Below are positions 37,240 to 46,679 of a DNA stretch of 64,000 nt, piece by piece. Position 1 is the stretch's first letter. The number at the start of each line of letters is the position of its first letter. A model generated the notes under the pieces. That model was given only the letters and a program-made list of their open reading frames with translations. It was not told where the DNA came from and searched no databases. The stretch comes from CAZUGA01 sp964619885 (GTDB lineage Bacteria > Pseudomonadota > Gammaproteobacteria > Methylococcales > UBA1147): NCBI GenBank assembly GCA_964619885.1, contig CAZUGA010000013.1, forward strand, positions 1 to 64,000, written 5' to 3'. The translations under genes were made by a program, and so were the position numbers.

Positions 37240-38658
37240 ATGAAAGCATGGATTATTAGCTTGATCGCGCTAAGCTGCGCGCTATCGACGCCGGTTTATG
37301 CGGAACAGCAACTACCGACTACCGTTACACAGGCATTGAAGCGGTATAAAATCCCGCTAAGCGCGGTCAGTGTGGAAATCAAAAATCTGCACTCCGTCAA
37401 CCCGGTTTTAAGCATTAATGCCGCCACACCCCGCAACCCCGCGTCGGTGATGAAATTGGTCACCACGCTCGCCGCACTGGAACTGCTGGGTCCGGCCTAT
37501 ACCTGGAAAACCGAGTATTTCGCCGACGGAAAACTGAAAAACGGCCGCCTGGACGGTAATCTGATTCTGCGGGGTGGCGGCGACCCGTACCTGGTCAGCG
37601 ATCAATTTCGCCAGCAGCTGCACTTGCTCAAACAAAAGGGCTTGACCGATATCGGCGGTGATCTGATTATCGATAATTCAGCGATATCGGTTCCCAACCA
37701 TAATCGCGCGCGCTTCGACGGTCGGCCCCAACGGGTCTACAACGTGGTGCCCAGCGCGTCGATTGTCAATTTTTCCGCGACGCGGGTCATCCTGCAACCG
37801 GAAGACGGAAAAATTAGGGTAATCACCGAACCGCCGGTTCCAAATTTAAATATTCAAAACCAGCTTTCACCGTCGAAGTCCCGCTGCCGTAGCCGATGGG
37901 CCGGATGGTCGTTCAAAACGATGCAAACAGCCAAACTATCGGTACTAAATTTCGACGGCAAATATCCTGTCAGGTGCGGGGCGACAGAATTTACCCGTGC
38001 GTTCCTGTCAAATACCGATTACACCTACGGTTTGTTCAAATCGATATGGGAAGAAATGGGTGGCCAATTGCACGGAAAATTCGGCTTGGGTTCGGTCAAC
38101 GGCCGGGCCGAGCGGCTATTGGCGGCTGAATCCAGACCTTTGGCCGAAGTGATTCGCGGCGTGAACAAATTCAGCAACAACATCATGGCGCGTCAACTGC
38201 TGTTGACCATCGGCAAAGAGTTATACGGCAAACCCGGCACCACGCAAACTGGAATCTCCGGCATCAAAGAATGGTTGAATTCGAATGGGTTGGTCATGCC
38301 GGAACTGGTCATTGAAAACGGCGCCGGGCTTTCCAGAATCAGCCGAGTTTCCGCGCAAAGCTTATCGGCGTTGCTGCGCAAAGGCTGGGACAGCAACTAC
38401 CACCCGGAATTCTTATCCTCGCTGGCCCTAGCCTCCATTGATGGAACCATGCGCCGACGTCTTCGAAAAGAAGCCCCGGCCGGCCGCGTACGCATTAAAA
38501 CCGGTTCGCTCAACGGCACCCGTGCCATCGCCGGTTACGTCAAAAGTAACAGCGGACAGGATTATAGCGTAGTGATGCTGTTGAACCACGACAAAGTCAG
38601 CTATCGCTCGGGTAGCCGCGTGCAAGATGCGCTGCTACGCTGGCTATTGCAGTATTGA
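37240..38658 (+). CDS. dacB: D-alanyl-D-alanine carboxypeptidase/endopeptidase (PBP4)
   Basis: 472 residues of the peptidase S13 family. A signal peptide ends near VYA|EQ. The three active-site motifs are present: SVMK with S69 and K72, SNN with S312 and N314, and KTG at residues 420-422. PBP4 cleaves peptide cross-links and terminal D-Ala in the periplasm. An AGGTAG element lies 6 nt before the ATG. The gene is monocistronic and convergent with the alpha/beta hydrolase gene. Confidence 0.93.
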   Translation: MKAWIISLIALSCALSTPVYAEQQLPTTVTQALKRYKIPLSAVSVEIKNLHSVNPVLSINAATPRNPASVMKLVTTLAALELLGPAYTWKTEYFADGKLKNGRLDGNLILRGGGDPYLVSDQFRQQLHLLKQKGLTDIGGDLIIDNSAISVPNHNRARFDGRPQRVYNVVPSASIVNFSATRVILQPEDGKIRVITEPPVPNLNIQNQLSPSKSRCRSRWAGWSFKTMQTAKLSVLNFDGKYPVRCGATEFTRAFLSNTDYTYGLFKSIWEEMGGQLHGKFGLGSVNGRAERLLAAESRPLAEVIRGVNKFSNNIMARQLLLTIGKELYGKPGTTQTGISGIKEWLNSNGLVMPELVIENGAGLSRISRVSAQSLSALLRKGWDSNYHPEFLSSLALASIDGTMRRRLRKEAPAGRVRIKTGSLNGTRAIAGYVKSNSGQDYSVVMLLNHDKVSYRSGSRVQDALLRWLLQY

Positions 38659-38689
38659 TGCAATACTGATCAATCCAGTGCTGGCCAAG

Positions 38690-39538
38690 TCAACGGTTGT
38701 CTAAAAACTGCAGAATTTGCTTGGCAACCGGCTTTGGATCATCCAGGTGCAGATGATGCCCACCTTTCATTTCAACGACCTGAATACTCGGCACCGCGGC
38801 GATACGCGGCGCAATACACGCTAAGCGATTCAACATACCCTGCTTGGCTTTGATCAATAACGTGGGTGCGCTGATCGCTTGCAAAAACGCTTGGGCCTGT
38901 TCTTCCGCGATATAAATCGGCGATGGCAATTTCAAGCGCGGATCGGAGCGCCAGCGGACGCCGTCCTGTTGCTGTTCGGCACCGCGCCGGACCAATATCT
39001 GCGCGGATTCCAAATCCAAGTCGCCGGCCTGCTTGCGGACCTTGGCCGCACTCAACCAATCTGGATAAGGCGGAGACTGCCGATCGCTGATTTTACGCCG
39101 CTTGACGATCGATTGAGCCAGGCGTTTTGGCGCGCTGGCGGTATTCGACGGAATCGGTCCGATGCCGTCGATCAACACCAATTCAGAAACCTCATGTTTC
39201 GCAACCGACGCCACCAGACTGGCAATCCCGGCACCGAGTGAATGCCCCAACAGCGTGTAGCGCTCCCAACCCAGTACCGACGCGGCATCCACAACATCGC
39301 GAACATAATCCACAAAATGATAGGTGGCACCCGTGGGCCGATGACTGGACTTGCCGTGCCCGATCAGATCCAGCGCCACCACGCGGTACTCAGGAAGAAG
39401 CGAGGCCAAACGGCTAAAGCTCGCTGCATTATCCAACCAACCGTGCAGCGCCAGTAGCGGCTTAGCGCCGGTGCTGTTCCACTCCAGCGCAGCCAGCCGA
39501 CCGGCCGGAATCTGCAAAGTCATTTCTTTGGGTTGCAT
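38690..39538 (-). CDS. Alpha/beta hydrolase
   Basis: 282 residues. LLALHGWLDN is the oxyanion region, GHSLGAG holds the nucleophile S100, and a His in GGHHLHLD near the C-terminus is likely the base. The family includes esterases, lipases and dehalogenases; the specific substrate cannot be assigned. Monocistronic, divergent from the enoyl-CoA hydratase gene, whose frame runs antisense through its 5' end only as a chance reading. Confidence 0.85.
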   Translation of the reverse strand: MQPKEMTLQIPAGRLAALEWNSTGAKPLLALHGWLDNAASFSRLASLLPEYRVVALDLIGHGKSSHRPTGATYHFVDYVRDVVDAASVLGWERYTLLGHSLGAGIASLVASVAKHEVSELVLIDGIGPIPSNTASAPKRLAQSIVKRRKISDRQSPPYPDWLSAAKVRKQAGDLDLESAQILVRRGAEQQQDGVRWRSDPRLKLPSPIYIAEEQAQAFLQAISAPTLLIKAKQGMLNRLACIAPRIAAVPSIQVVEMKGGHHLHLDDPKPVAKQILQFLDNR

Positions 39539-39671
39539 AATTCGTATCTATTTTTGTTTTTACGATACGCCCAGTTCAATGTCTCTACAATCCCAATTGG
39601 CCAGAACCGTTGCAAATACTTATGATGGTTCCAATAGCGGCTGTTCGAATCTAACCCAACCGGCAAACCTT

Positions 39672-40421
39672 ATGGCACCAGAGATTGTTGTCCGTCAGAT
39701 CGATCACACCCTGCATATCCGCATCGACCGGCCCGAAAAACGTAACGCGTTGACGCGCGATATGTACGCGGCGCTCACCCAGGCCTTGCACGATGCCGAC
39801 CGTAATGCCGATATTCGTTGTATCGTGCTCAGCGGCGCGAACGATTGTTTTAGCGCCGGCAACGACCTGAACGACTTTTTCACGCAACCGCCCACCGGGA
39901 CCGACGATCCAATTTTTCACTTTGTAGACGCGCTGCCATCAGTGACCAAACCACTGATCGCCGCGGTCAACGGGATCGCCGTAGGCATCGGCACCACACT
40001 ATTATTGCATTGCGACCTGGTCTACGCAGGCCCCGAGGCCACCTTCCAGATGCCATTCGTCAACCTGGGATTGGTACCCGAAGCCGGTGCCAGTCTTATC
40101 TTACCGTTACTGGCCGGTCAGCGAAAAGCCGCCGAACTTTTACTGCTGGGCGAAACATTCGATGCCGATTGCGCATTACAGACGGGTATCGTCAACCGCA
40201 TATGCAGCCAACCCAACGCATTGGAAACCGCACTGGCGGTGGCGAAAAACATCGCAGAGCAACCCTACGACGCAGTAATTCAGACCAAAAGCTTGCTCAA
40301 ACAACACTACCGGGCCGCGATCAAACAACGGATCCGCGACGAAGCCGCGTTATTTATAGAGCGTCTTCGCTCGGATAAGGCGCAGCAGGCGCTGCATGCG
40401 TTTTTGAATAAATCCGAATAA
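39672..40421 (+). CDS. Enoyl-CoA hydratase/isomerase family protein
   Basis: 249 residues from ATG 39672, the usual crotonase length. The open frame runs back to 39351 through the antisense hydrolase gene, but the added N-terminus has no family character. Typical segments are RIDRPEKRNALTRDMY, the oxyanion loop CFSAGNDLNDFF and the second, PLIAAVNGIAVGIGTTL. The reaction could be hydration or isomerisation of a fatty acyl-CoA. The substrate is unknown. Confidence 0.85.
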   Translation: MAPEIVVRQIDHTLHIRIDRPEKRNALTRDMYAALTQALHDADRNADIRCIVLSGANDCFSAGNDLNDFFTQPPTGTDDPIFHFVDALPSVTKPLIAAVNGIAVGIGTTLLLHCDLVYAGPEATFQMPFVNLGLVPEAGASLILPLLAGQRKAAELLLLGETFDADCALQTGIVNRICSQPNALETALAVAKNIAEQPYDAVIQTKSLLKQHYRAAIKQRIRDEAALFIERLRSDKAQQALHAFLNKSE

Positions 40422-40557
40422 TCGTCGCGCAAATTACAAATCTCGCCGATCAACAGCAACTGCAAAAACCGGATATTTTTCAGGCATCCGCCGAAACTAA
40501 TTCCCGAACATCGTGTCGGATTAAACACAGCCAAAGATAACGACGAGGTAACAGACC

Positions 40558-40728
40558 TTGACCGAGCCGATCAAAACATTGTCCCGGATCGCAGGTCGTC
40601 TCATGTGCTGGTTGGGATTCCACGACTACCACGTGACCGACGTCAATTTCGGGTTCAGCTATGGCGAAACCGTAGAAAAAGTCCAATGCAAACGCTGCGG
40701 CCAGCGCATGGCGCGTATGGCCGAATAG
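40558..40728 (+). CDS. Small Cys-rich protein (DUF1660-like)
   Basis: 56 residues with a TTG start and GAGG 9 nt upstream. It reads a short helix, then MCWLGFHDYH, and later VQCKRCGQRMAR. One Cys and a His plus a CxxC pair suggest a small zinc site, and the layout resembles DUF1660-type proteins (short Cys/His proteins ending in CxRCG). I accept it on that layout and on the ribosome binding site. The function is unknown. Confidence 0.5.
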   Translation: MTEPIKTLSRIAGRLMCWLGFHDYHVTDVNFGFSYGETVEKVQCKRCGQRMARMAE

Positions 40729-40758
40729 CCTTATGTATCTAAAATTGGAATAAACACC

Positions 40759-40852
40759 GTAGGTTGGATAAGCGAAGCGTCATCCAACATTTTTGAAAGA
40801 TTATTCCGGTTTCGCAGAATTCGGTGGATGGCGCTGCGCTTATCCAACCTAC
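40759..40852. repeat. Palindromic repeat element (REP/MITE-like)
   Basis: The left copy GTAGGTTGGATAAGCG-AAGCGTCATCCAACA (40759-40789) and the right copy, its near inverse TGGATGGCGCTGCGCTTATCCAACCTAC (40825-40852), are arranged as an inverted pair. Strings of this kind are a common dispersed intergenic repeat in proteobacteria. No transposase is present. Only one pair is seen in this window. Confidence 0.75.
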
Positions 40853-41035
40853 GCTCATTGATAAACCGGCGCGAAACTTCAAAAATTCGCCTCTCGCGCG
40901 CAACACGTAGCAATCAGAATTCAGAAGTTTCATTAGAGAACTTTGACGCGCAACAATGCCGCACCACGAACCAGCGTATTTACATCCCGAACAATCCTCA
41001 TCTTAAGGACTAATCATCGTCTCCGCTCAAATCAA

Positions 41036-41049
41036 TTGATCTATATCAA
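41036..41049 (+). promoter_or_regulatory. FNR/Anr-type site, perfect TTGAT-N4-ATCAA
   Basis: TTGATCTATATCAA matches the FNR/Anr consensus at all ten fixed positions. Its centre (41042.5) is about 72 nt before the ATG of the SmbP-like gene. A -10-like TATGCT lies at 41072-41077, which would place a start near 41084 with the site at about -41.5, the class II activator position. Read from sequence only. Confidence 0.75.
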
Positions 41050-41114
41050 AGTCACACCTGCGAACCTGGAATATGCTATGTATACCGAATGTCGGTATTT
41101 CCACCGGAGGCATT

Positions 41115-41474
41115 ATGAACACAAATAGCAAAAACCAGTCGATGTATTTTACGCTTTTCCTGTTATTGAGCATCGCCGCGGTTGGAACGGTCGGTGCGGC
41201 CGAACACCACGCCGCGCAGGCTCTGGAACATTCGGCGGTCGCAGCCACGCACGGTGAAATGGGACACGCGGATGTTTTGACCCAGCACGCTCAAGATGCA
41301 TTGAAACACGCCAAAGCAGCGGAAAAAGAGCACGCGGAGGCGCACGAGCATATGACCGAAGGGGTTAAACACCTGCAGGAAGCAATTAAACACGGCAAGA
41401 AGGGCCATGCCGATGTCGCAACCCAGCACACCAAAGAAGCCATGACCCACATCAAAGCGTCAATCGGCCAATAA
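41115..41474 (+). CDS. His-rich SmbP-like metal-binding protein
   Basis: 119 residues; GGAGG lies just before the ATG at 41115. A signal peptide ends near VGA|AEHH. The mature part holds about 15 His residues and an internal duplication: HGEMGHADVLTQHAQDA and HGKKGHADVATQHTKEA. Small periplasmic His-rich proteins of the SmbP type (Nitrosomonas) bind copper and nickel. The metal and role here are not proven. A perfect FNR-type site lies upstream, and a terminator follows. Confidence 0.8.
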   Translation: MNTNSKNQSMYFTLFLLLSIAAVGTVGAAEHHAAQALEHSAVAATHGEMGHADVLTQHAQDALKHAKAAEKEHAEAHEHMTEGVKHLQEAIKHGKKGHADVATQHTKEAMTHIKASIGQ

Positions 41475-41510
41475 ACGGGATTGGGATTTTCATCATTAAA
41501 TATTACACCG

Positions 41511-41550
41511 CCAAAAAGGCCGGTGCGCTCAAGCGAATCGGCCTTTTTGG
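41511..41550 (+). terminator. Terminator hairpin after the SmbP-like gene
   Basis: CCAAAAAGGCCG (41511-41522) and CGGCCTTTTTGG (41539-41550) form a 12-bp stem around a 16-nt loop. The T-run is inside the 3' arm. It can act on both strands, but only the SmbP-like gene faces it. Confidence 0.8.
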
Positions 41551-41747
41551 TCTACGGCCTACCCCAGCCAAAGGTTCTTCTTGAACCCTGTCGGGCATCC
41601 ACTCCTCAATCGGAGTCCATCGGACTACCGGTTTAATCATGCTAGAATATTGACTCGATATTAGCCGCACAACCCGTTCGGGCCCGGGCCTTGTTTCGCC
41701 TGGGATGAAAGCTTGGTACCGGGACGATTGTTTGGAGTAAAAGCTTG

Positions 41748-43193
41748 ATGAATGCTTGCCGTCTGGCGCCACCATTGACTACCGTAGTCTGCTTGAGTCT
41801 TTTCTTGCTTTCCACGACCTGTACCCGTTCTAGCGTAAATCCCGATTTCGATAGCATTTACTCGCGGTCCGCGATGTACCACGGTATCGATCGCAATCCG
41901 ATTATCGTCATACCCGGGGTCCTCGGTTCCAAGCTCATGGACAAAGTCACCGGCAAAACGATCTGGGGCGCCTTCGGCGGAAATTACGCCAATCCGTCGA
42001 TCGACAAGGAAGTCCGGCTTATCGCACTGCCGATGAAACAGGGCGTGCCGCTTAAAGACCTGCGTGACGACGTATTGGCGGACGGCGCGCTGGATCAAAT
42101 CACCGTCAATCTCGCCGGACTGCCGATTCAAATTGGCGCTTATGTGGATATTATCGTGACCTTGGGTGCCGGGGGTTACCGAGATCAACAATTGGCTTTG
42201 TCCGGCGCGATCGACTACGGCGATGAGCATTTTACCTGCTTTCAATTTAGTTATGATTGGCGGCGGGATAACGTCGAAAGCGTGAAGGCATTACACCAAT
42301 ATATCCTGCAACAGCGCGCTTATATCAAACAAAAATATCTGGAAAAACACGGCAAGGATGTCGCGCTGGATGACATCCGTTTTGATATCGCCGCACACTC
42401 GATGGCGGGCTTGATCATTCGCTATTATTTGCGCTACGGCGCGGTCGACTTGCCCGAAGACGGATCGTTGCCGCCGCTAACTTGGGAAGGAACCCAGTAT
42501 ATCGACCGGGTCGTGCTGATCGGAACGCCGAACGCCGGATCGGTAGAATCATTGAACACGTTGATCAACGGCGCGGATTTTCTGCCGTTTTACCCCAAAT
42601 ATCAGGCAGCAATTCTGGATACGATGCCGGGTTTGTACCAGCTACTCCCCAGACAGCGCCACGCGATCGTTGTAGAGAAAGGCAGCCCGGAAAAACGTAT
42701 CGATGTACTCGATATAGACGTCTGGGAAAAATATCGTTGGGGTATGCTGAATCCGGACCAGGATGAATTATTGCAATCGCTATTGCCCGATGCTGCAAAC
42801 CAAACGGAACGCCAACGCATTGCAAAGGACCATATGGCAAAATCACTCAATCGCGCGCGGCATTTTTTCCAGGCGCTGGATAGCCCCGCAACACCGCCGG
42901 ATGGCCCCCGGCTAAAACTGGTGGCGGGCGATGCGGTAGCAACCGATGCGGTGGTCGAGGTCAATGCTGAAAATGGAGAACTCAACGTGATCAAACAACT
43001 TCCCGGGGATGGTTCGGTCACCCGCGGCAGCGCATTGATGGACGAAAGGGTCGGCGGCGAATGGGCACCGACACTGCAAAGTCCGATTGATTGGTCGGCG
43101 GTCACATTTTTATTCACCGACCACTTGGGGCTGACCAAAGACCCGGTGTTTACCGATAATGTGTTGTATTACCTGCTGGAGCAACCCAGGTAA
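41748..43193 (+). CDS. LCAT-family alpha/beta hydrolase, probable lipoprotein
   Basis: About 481 residues. A hydrophobic signal ends in FLLSTTC, a possible lipobox. The body shows the family opening NPIIVIPGVLGSKL, the nucleophile elbow AHSMAG (Ser about 218) and a late acidic/His region (DGSVTRGSAL, TDHLGLTKD). Such lecithin:cholesterol acyltransferase-like enzymes act on phospholipids or other acyl esters. The start is ATG 41748 or TTG 41745, with GGAG upstream. Substrate unknown. Confidence 0.78.
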   Translation: MNACRLAPPLTTVVCLSLFLLSTTCTRSSVNPDFDSIYSRSAMYHGIDRNPIIVIPGVLGSKLMDKVTGKTIWGAFGGNYANPSIDKEVRLIALPMKQGVPLKDLRDDVLADGALDQITVNLAGLPIQIGAYVDIIVTLGAGGYRDQQLALSGAIDYGDEHFTCFQFSYDWRRDNVESVKALHQYILQQRAYIKQKYLEKHGKDVALDDIRFDIAAHSMAGLIIRYYLRYGAVDLPEDGSLPPLTWEGTQYIDRVVLIGTPNAGSVESLNTLINGADFLPFYPKYQAAILDTMPGLYQLLPRQRHAIVVEKGSPEKRIDVLDIDVWEKYRWGMLNPDQDELLQSLLPDAANQTERQRIAKDHMAKSLNRARHFFQALDSPATPPDGPRLKLVAGDAVATDAVVEVNAENGELNVIKQLPGDGSVTRGSALMDERVGGEWAPTLQSPIDWSAVTFLFTDHLGLTKDPVFTDNVLYYLLEQPR

Positions 43194-43254
43194 ATCTTGG
43201 GAACGGCTCGCCAGTGTCAACAAACATTCGAGCAGCTAACCAGGAGCACCAATT

Positions 43255-44946
43255 ATGAATCTGCTAAACCCAAAACTTTTCGCCAAATCGTACCCGGATG
43301 ACGAAACCCGGGAGATAATGCTGAAAACGATCGATTTTTTTGAGTCGATGGGGCTGACTAAACTCAAAGCGGATTATGAAAACCGGCGTTGGTACGACGA
43401 GTTTCTGGAATTTAACCGAAAACACAAAATTTTCGCGACACTACTGACACCCGAAGGCTACGCAGACGGTGCGCGTTGGGACAGCTCCAGAATTATCGAC
43501 TTTGCTGAAATTCTGGCCTTTTATGGGCTGACCTACTGGTACTGTTTTCAGGTCACCGCGCTGGGCGTAGGTTCGATTTTTCTGGGCGGCAACGAGGCTT
43601 TGAAGAAGAAGACCGCCAAATTGCTGCGGCAGGGTGAGATTTTTGGGTTTGGCTTATCCGAAAAAGAACACGGGGCCGACATTTATTCATCAGAAATGGC
43701 GCTGGATCCGCGAGCAGACGGCGGTTATCTGGCCCACGGTGAAAAATATTATATCGGTAATGGCAACCAGGCCGCGTTGATTAATACCTTCGGTAAATTT
43801 TCTGAATCCGGCGACTACGTTTTCTTTTGCGTGGACTCGCAGCATTCGAAATACGAATGCATCAAAAATATTATCAACAACCAATGCTACGTCGCGCATT
43901 TTAAGCTGAGCAGTTATCCAATTTCACAGGATGACATTAGCCTGAGCGGCCAAGCGGCGTGGGACTGTTGTCTGAATACCGTCAATGTCATGAAATTCAA
44001 CCTTGGCGTCGCCGCCATCGGAATTGCTACGCATTGCTATTACGAGGCCTTGAACCACGCGGCGAATCGATTTTTGTTCAACCATTACGTCACCGACTTC
44101 GAGCATATTAAACAATTGTTCATGGATAGCTATGTACGCCTCGCGGCGATGCGCTTGTACACGCACCGGGCGCGCGATTATATGCGCAGCGCCGGCAGCG
44201 ATGATAAGCGTTATCTGCTGTATAACTCGCTGGTCAAGATGAAAGTCACGACACAAGGTGAAGAAGTCGTCAACCTGCTGTGGGATATTATCGCGGCAAG
44301 AGGCTTTGAAAAGGATATGTATTTTGAAAACGCGACCATCGATATCCGTGCCCTACCCAAACTGGAAGGCACCGTACACGTCAATATGGCGTTGATCGTA
44401 AAATTTATGGCGGCGTATTTTTTTAACGCGGAAACCTTTCCTGATGTGGCCGTTCGCGAAGACGCGGCCAATGACAAATTTATTTTCCACCAGGGGCCAG
44501 CCAAAGGACTCAGCAAAGTCAGGTTTCACGATTATCGTACCGGTTTAAATGGGTGTAGTTTGCCCAACGTGCGTATATTCAAGCGGCAGACCGAGATGTT
44601 TAGGTTAATGCTTATGCTGGCCCGTCCCAAATCTAGGCAGATAAAAGATATCGACTTTCTGTTGATTATCGGTGAGCTGTTTTGCCTTGTTGCTTATGCT
44701 CAGTTAATTTTGGAATGCTGGACGCTGAAACAAACCGACGATGCGATGCTAGAGCAAATATTCGATTTTCTGATCCGCGATTTTTCAAAGTTTGCGTTGC
44801 AACTTTATTCCAAAAACAGTAGCACCGCGCTGCAAAAATTTTTCTGCAAGCGGATAATTAAATGCCCAAAACCGAACCCAGCGCGTTTTGATAGGGTATT
44901 ACGGGAGAGCGTCTACAGCCTGAAGGGTGCTTATACGATGAACTAG
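43255..44946 (+). CDS. Acyl-CoA dehydrogenase family protein
   Basis: 563 residues; AGGAG lies 9 nt before the ATG. The middle holds the FAD/substrate segment IFGFGLSEKEHGADI and later the dimer/FAD region ending in NLLWDIIAARGFEKD, so it is an acyl-CoA dehydrogenase. It is longer than the usual 380-residue type because of a C-terminal extension. It oxidises an acyl-CoA with FAD; the chain length is unknown. The next gene, a CoA-transferase remnant, begins 21 nt after its stop. Confidence 0.85.
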   Translation: MNLLNPKLFAKSYPDDETREIMLKTIDFFESMGLTKLKADYENRRWYDEFLEFNRKHKIFATLLTPEGYADGARWDSSRIIDFAEILAFYGLTYWYCFQVTALGVGSIFLGGNEALKKKTAKLLRQGEIFGFGLSEKEHGADIYSSEMALDPRADGGYLAHGEKYYIGNGNQAALINTFGKFSESGDYVFFCVDSQHSKYECIKNIINNQCYVAHFKLSSYPISQDDISLSGQAAWDCCLNTVNVMKFNLGVAAIGIATHCYYEALNHAANRFLFNHYVTDFEHIKQLFMDSYVRLAAMRLYTHRARDYMRSAGSDDKRYLLYNSLVKMKVTTQGEEVVNLLWDIIAARGFEKDMYFENATIDIRALPKLEGTVHVNMALIVKFMAAYFFNAETFPDVAVREDAANDKFIFHQGPAKGLSKVRFHDYRTGLNGCSLPNVRIFKRQTEMFRLMLMLARPKSRQIKDIDFLLIIGELFCLVAYAQLILECWTLKQTDDAMLEQIFDFLIRDFSKFALQLYSKNSSTALQKFFCKRIIKCPKPNPARFDRVLRESVYSLKGAYTMN

Positions 44947-44967
44947 AAACTGTCAGGAGCAGGTTTG

Positions 44968-46486
44968 ATGAGCCCGACCCACACCTCGCAAAATCGATAC
45001 CGCAAGATTGAACCGTGCCTTGATGAAATTATTGATCGGCTGAATAAGAATATATGCGTCGAGATCGGCTGCGGCATTGGCAAGCCGGTCAATTTTATCA
45101 ACGCGCTGTACCACCGAGCCAAACAAGATCCAACTATTGACCTGACCCTGCTTAGTGCGCTGACACTGGAAAAGCCCACCGGCCGCTTAATCGTTCCTCC
45201 GCCAATTCCGACATAATTCCTCCGCTAATGATCTGGATGCAGCAGCAAACATTAACTCGGAAATGTTTGTCGACTCGTTTTTGAATTTGTACGACAACGG
45301 AATCATCAAGCGCAAGGTCTACGACGATTACACTATTCAAAAGCTGCTCAATCAAAAACGCATTTCGGCAAAGATCGTTCCGGACACTCTAACGGCATTG
45401 TGGGGGTTTAACGCAATCACAAATCCACTTTGTGATAAGGACGTTACTTACTTGAAAGAATACGGCATTCTTGCCAGCGATGTAAGCCTGGATAACAACG
45501 TTCTGAAAAGAGGCAGGCAACGGATATCGGCAGATTTGAACGAGGCGCTTTGCGACCCGTCGATTGAAGATTTTCTGGGTACTCAGCTTGTTGGCGGCAA
45601 TCTGATTCACGCGACGCTGATGATCCCACCCCGGCAAATGTATCACCGATTGAACGGCATGTCGCTGGATGAAAAAAAGCTTTTTGCGTTGCGCGATAGC
45701 TTATTTGTCAACACGCTATACGGCGAGGAACGATTAAAACGCGCGCAAAGATCACACGGCCGGTTTATCAATTTCACTCTTGTCGCAACGCTGTTCGCCG
45801 CCGCGGCATCCGAGACAGTCGAGCACCAGCAAGTCATCAGCGGCATCGGTGGACAGCTCGATCTGGTGCACATGGCCAACGCGATGGACGACGCCCGATC
45901 CATCCTGCTGCTCAACGCAACCCGAGGCCAGGGCAAAAGGCTGCGCTCGAATATCGTGTTCGAATACAGCGCTTGCTCGATTCCCAGACAAATGCGCGAC
46001 ATCATAGTGACCGAATACGGCATCGCCGACCTTCAGGGGCGGAGTGATGAAGAATGCGCCATCGCAATGCTAAAAATTGCCGATTCGAGGTTTCAGACCG
46101 ATCTGTTGGCGCAAGCCAAAAAGTACAAGAAAATCGCACCGGATTATATTCTACCGAACGTATTCAAAGACAATTTCCCAGCCAAAGTGACGCGCTTGTT
46201 GGCAAACTTCCAGCAGGACGAATTCTTCGGCCCTTTCCCGTTCGGAACAGATTTAAGCGATGAAGAATATCAACTCGCAACAGCGCTAAAGCAATTCGCT
46301 GTGGATTTTCGGGATCGTAGAACGGACACGTTATTTCGCACCGCGGGAAATTTCTTTTCAACAAAACCGTACCAATTCAAAAAACATTTGGTGAGAATGG
46401 ATCTTGACCACCCGATAACTCTAGCAGAGAAATTTCAACAAGCCATCGTATTAACGGCATTAAATCGAATGGCGGTTGGAGACTAA
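44968..46486 (+). pseudogene. Broken acetyl-CoA hydrolase/transferase family gene with internal deletion
   Basis: The 5' piece (44968-45216, ATG with GGAG upstream) encodes the family N-terminus (CGIGKPVNFINALYHRA, LLSALTLEKPTG) and stops. After a 47-nt gap in another frame the 3' piece (45263-46486, 407 codons) starts at SEMFVDSFLNLYDNGI and runs to the end through the typical SGIGGQLDLVHMAN and RSNIVFEYS segments. About 200 residues of the middle domain are missing, so this is an internal deletion plus a frame change. The pieces cannot make one working enzyme as they stand. Confidence 0.78.
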
Positions 46487-46604
46487 AATTAACGCGTCGT
46501 CCCAACCGATTTTTAACTGAATTCGAATCGAACAATCCTAATTTCCGAGGCATAACTTTTGCATTTTGGCAATATGTCTGTCGGGTCTACTTTAGTAACG
46601 CCAT

Positions 46605-46618
46605 TTGATCCATATCAC
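46605..46618 (+). promoter_or_regulatory. Near-perfect FNR/Anr-type site
   Basis: TTGATCCATATCAC matches TTGAT-N4-ATCAA at nine of ten fixed positions. Its centre is about 68 nt before the start of the first tandem lipoprotein gene (46680). A GATAAA-type -10 is near 46643-46648. Confidence 0.55.
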
Positions 46619-46679
46619 GTCGCATCAATACAGCAGCGTTACGATAAAGCTATTGAATAAAAGCTGTTAGGAGACGATT

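Noticed and set aside
38650..38668. 8-bp hairpin over the dacB stop
   Set aside because: No T-run; too weak to call a terminator.
39351..39671. Long N-terminal extension of the enoyl-CoA hydratase frame
   Set aside because: Runs antisense through another gene and has no crotonase character.
40480..40686. Minus-strand 68-codon frame
   Set aside because: Opposite the small Cys-rich ORF, which has a better ribosome binding site and a zinc-site layout.
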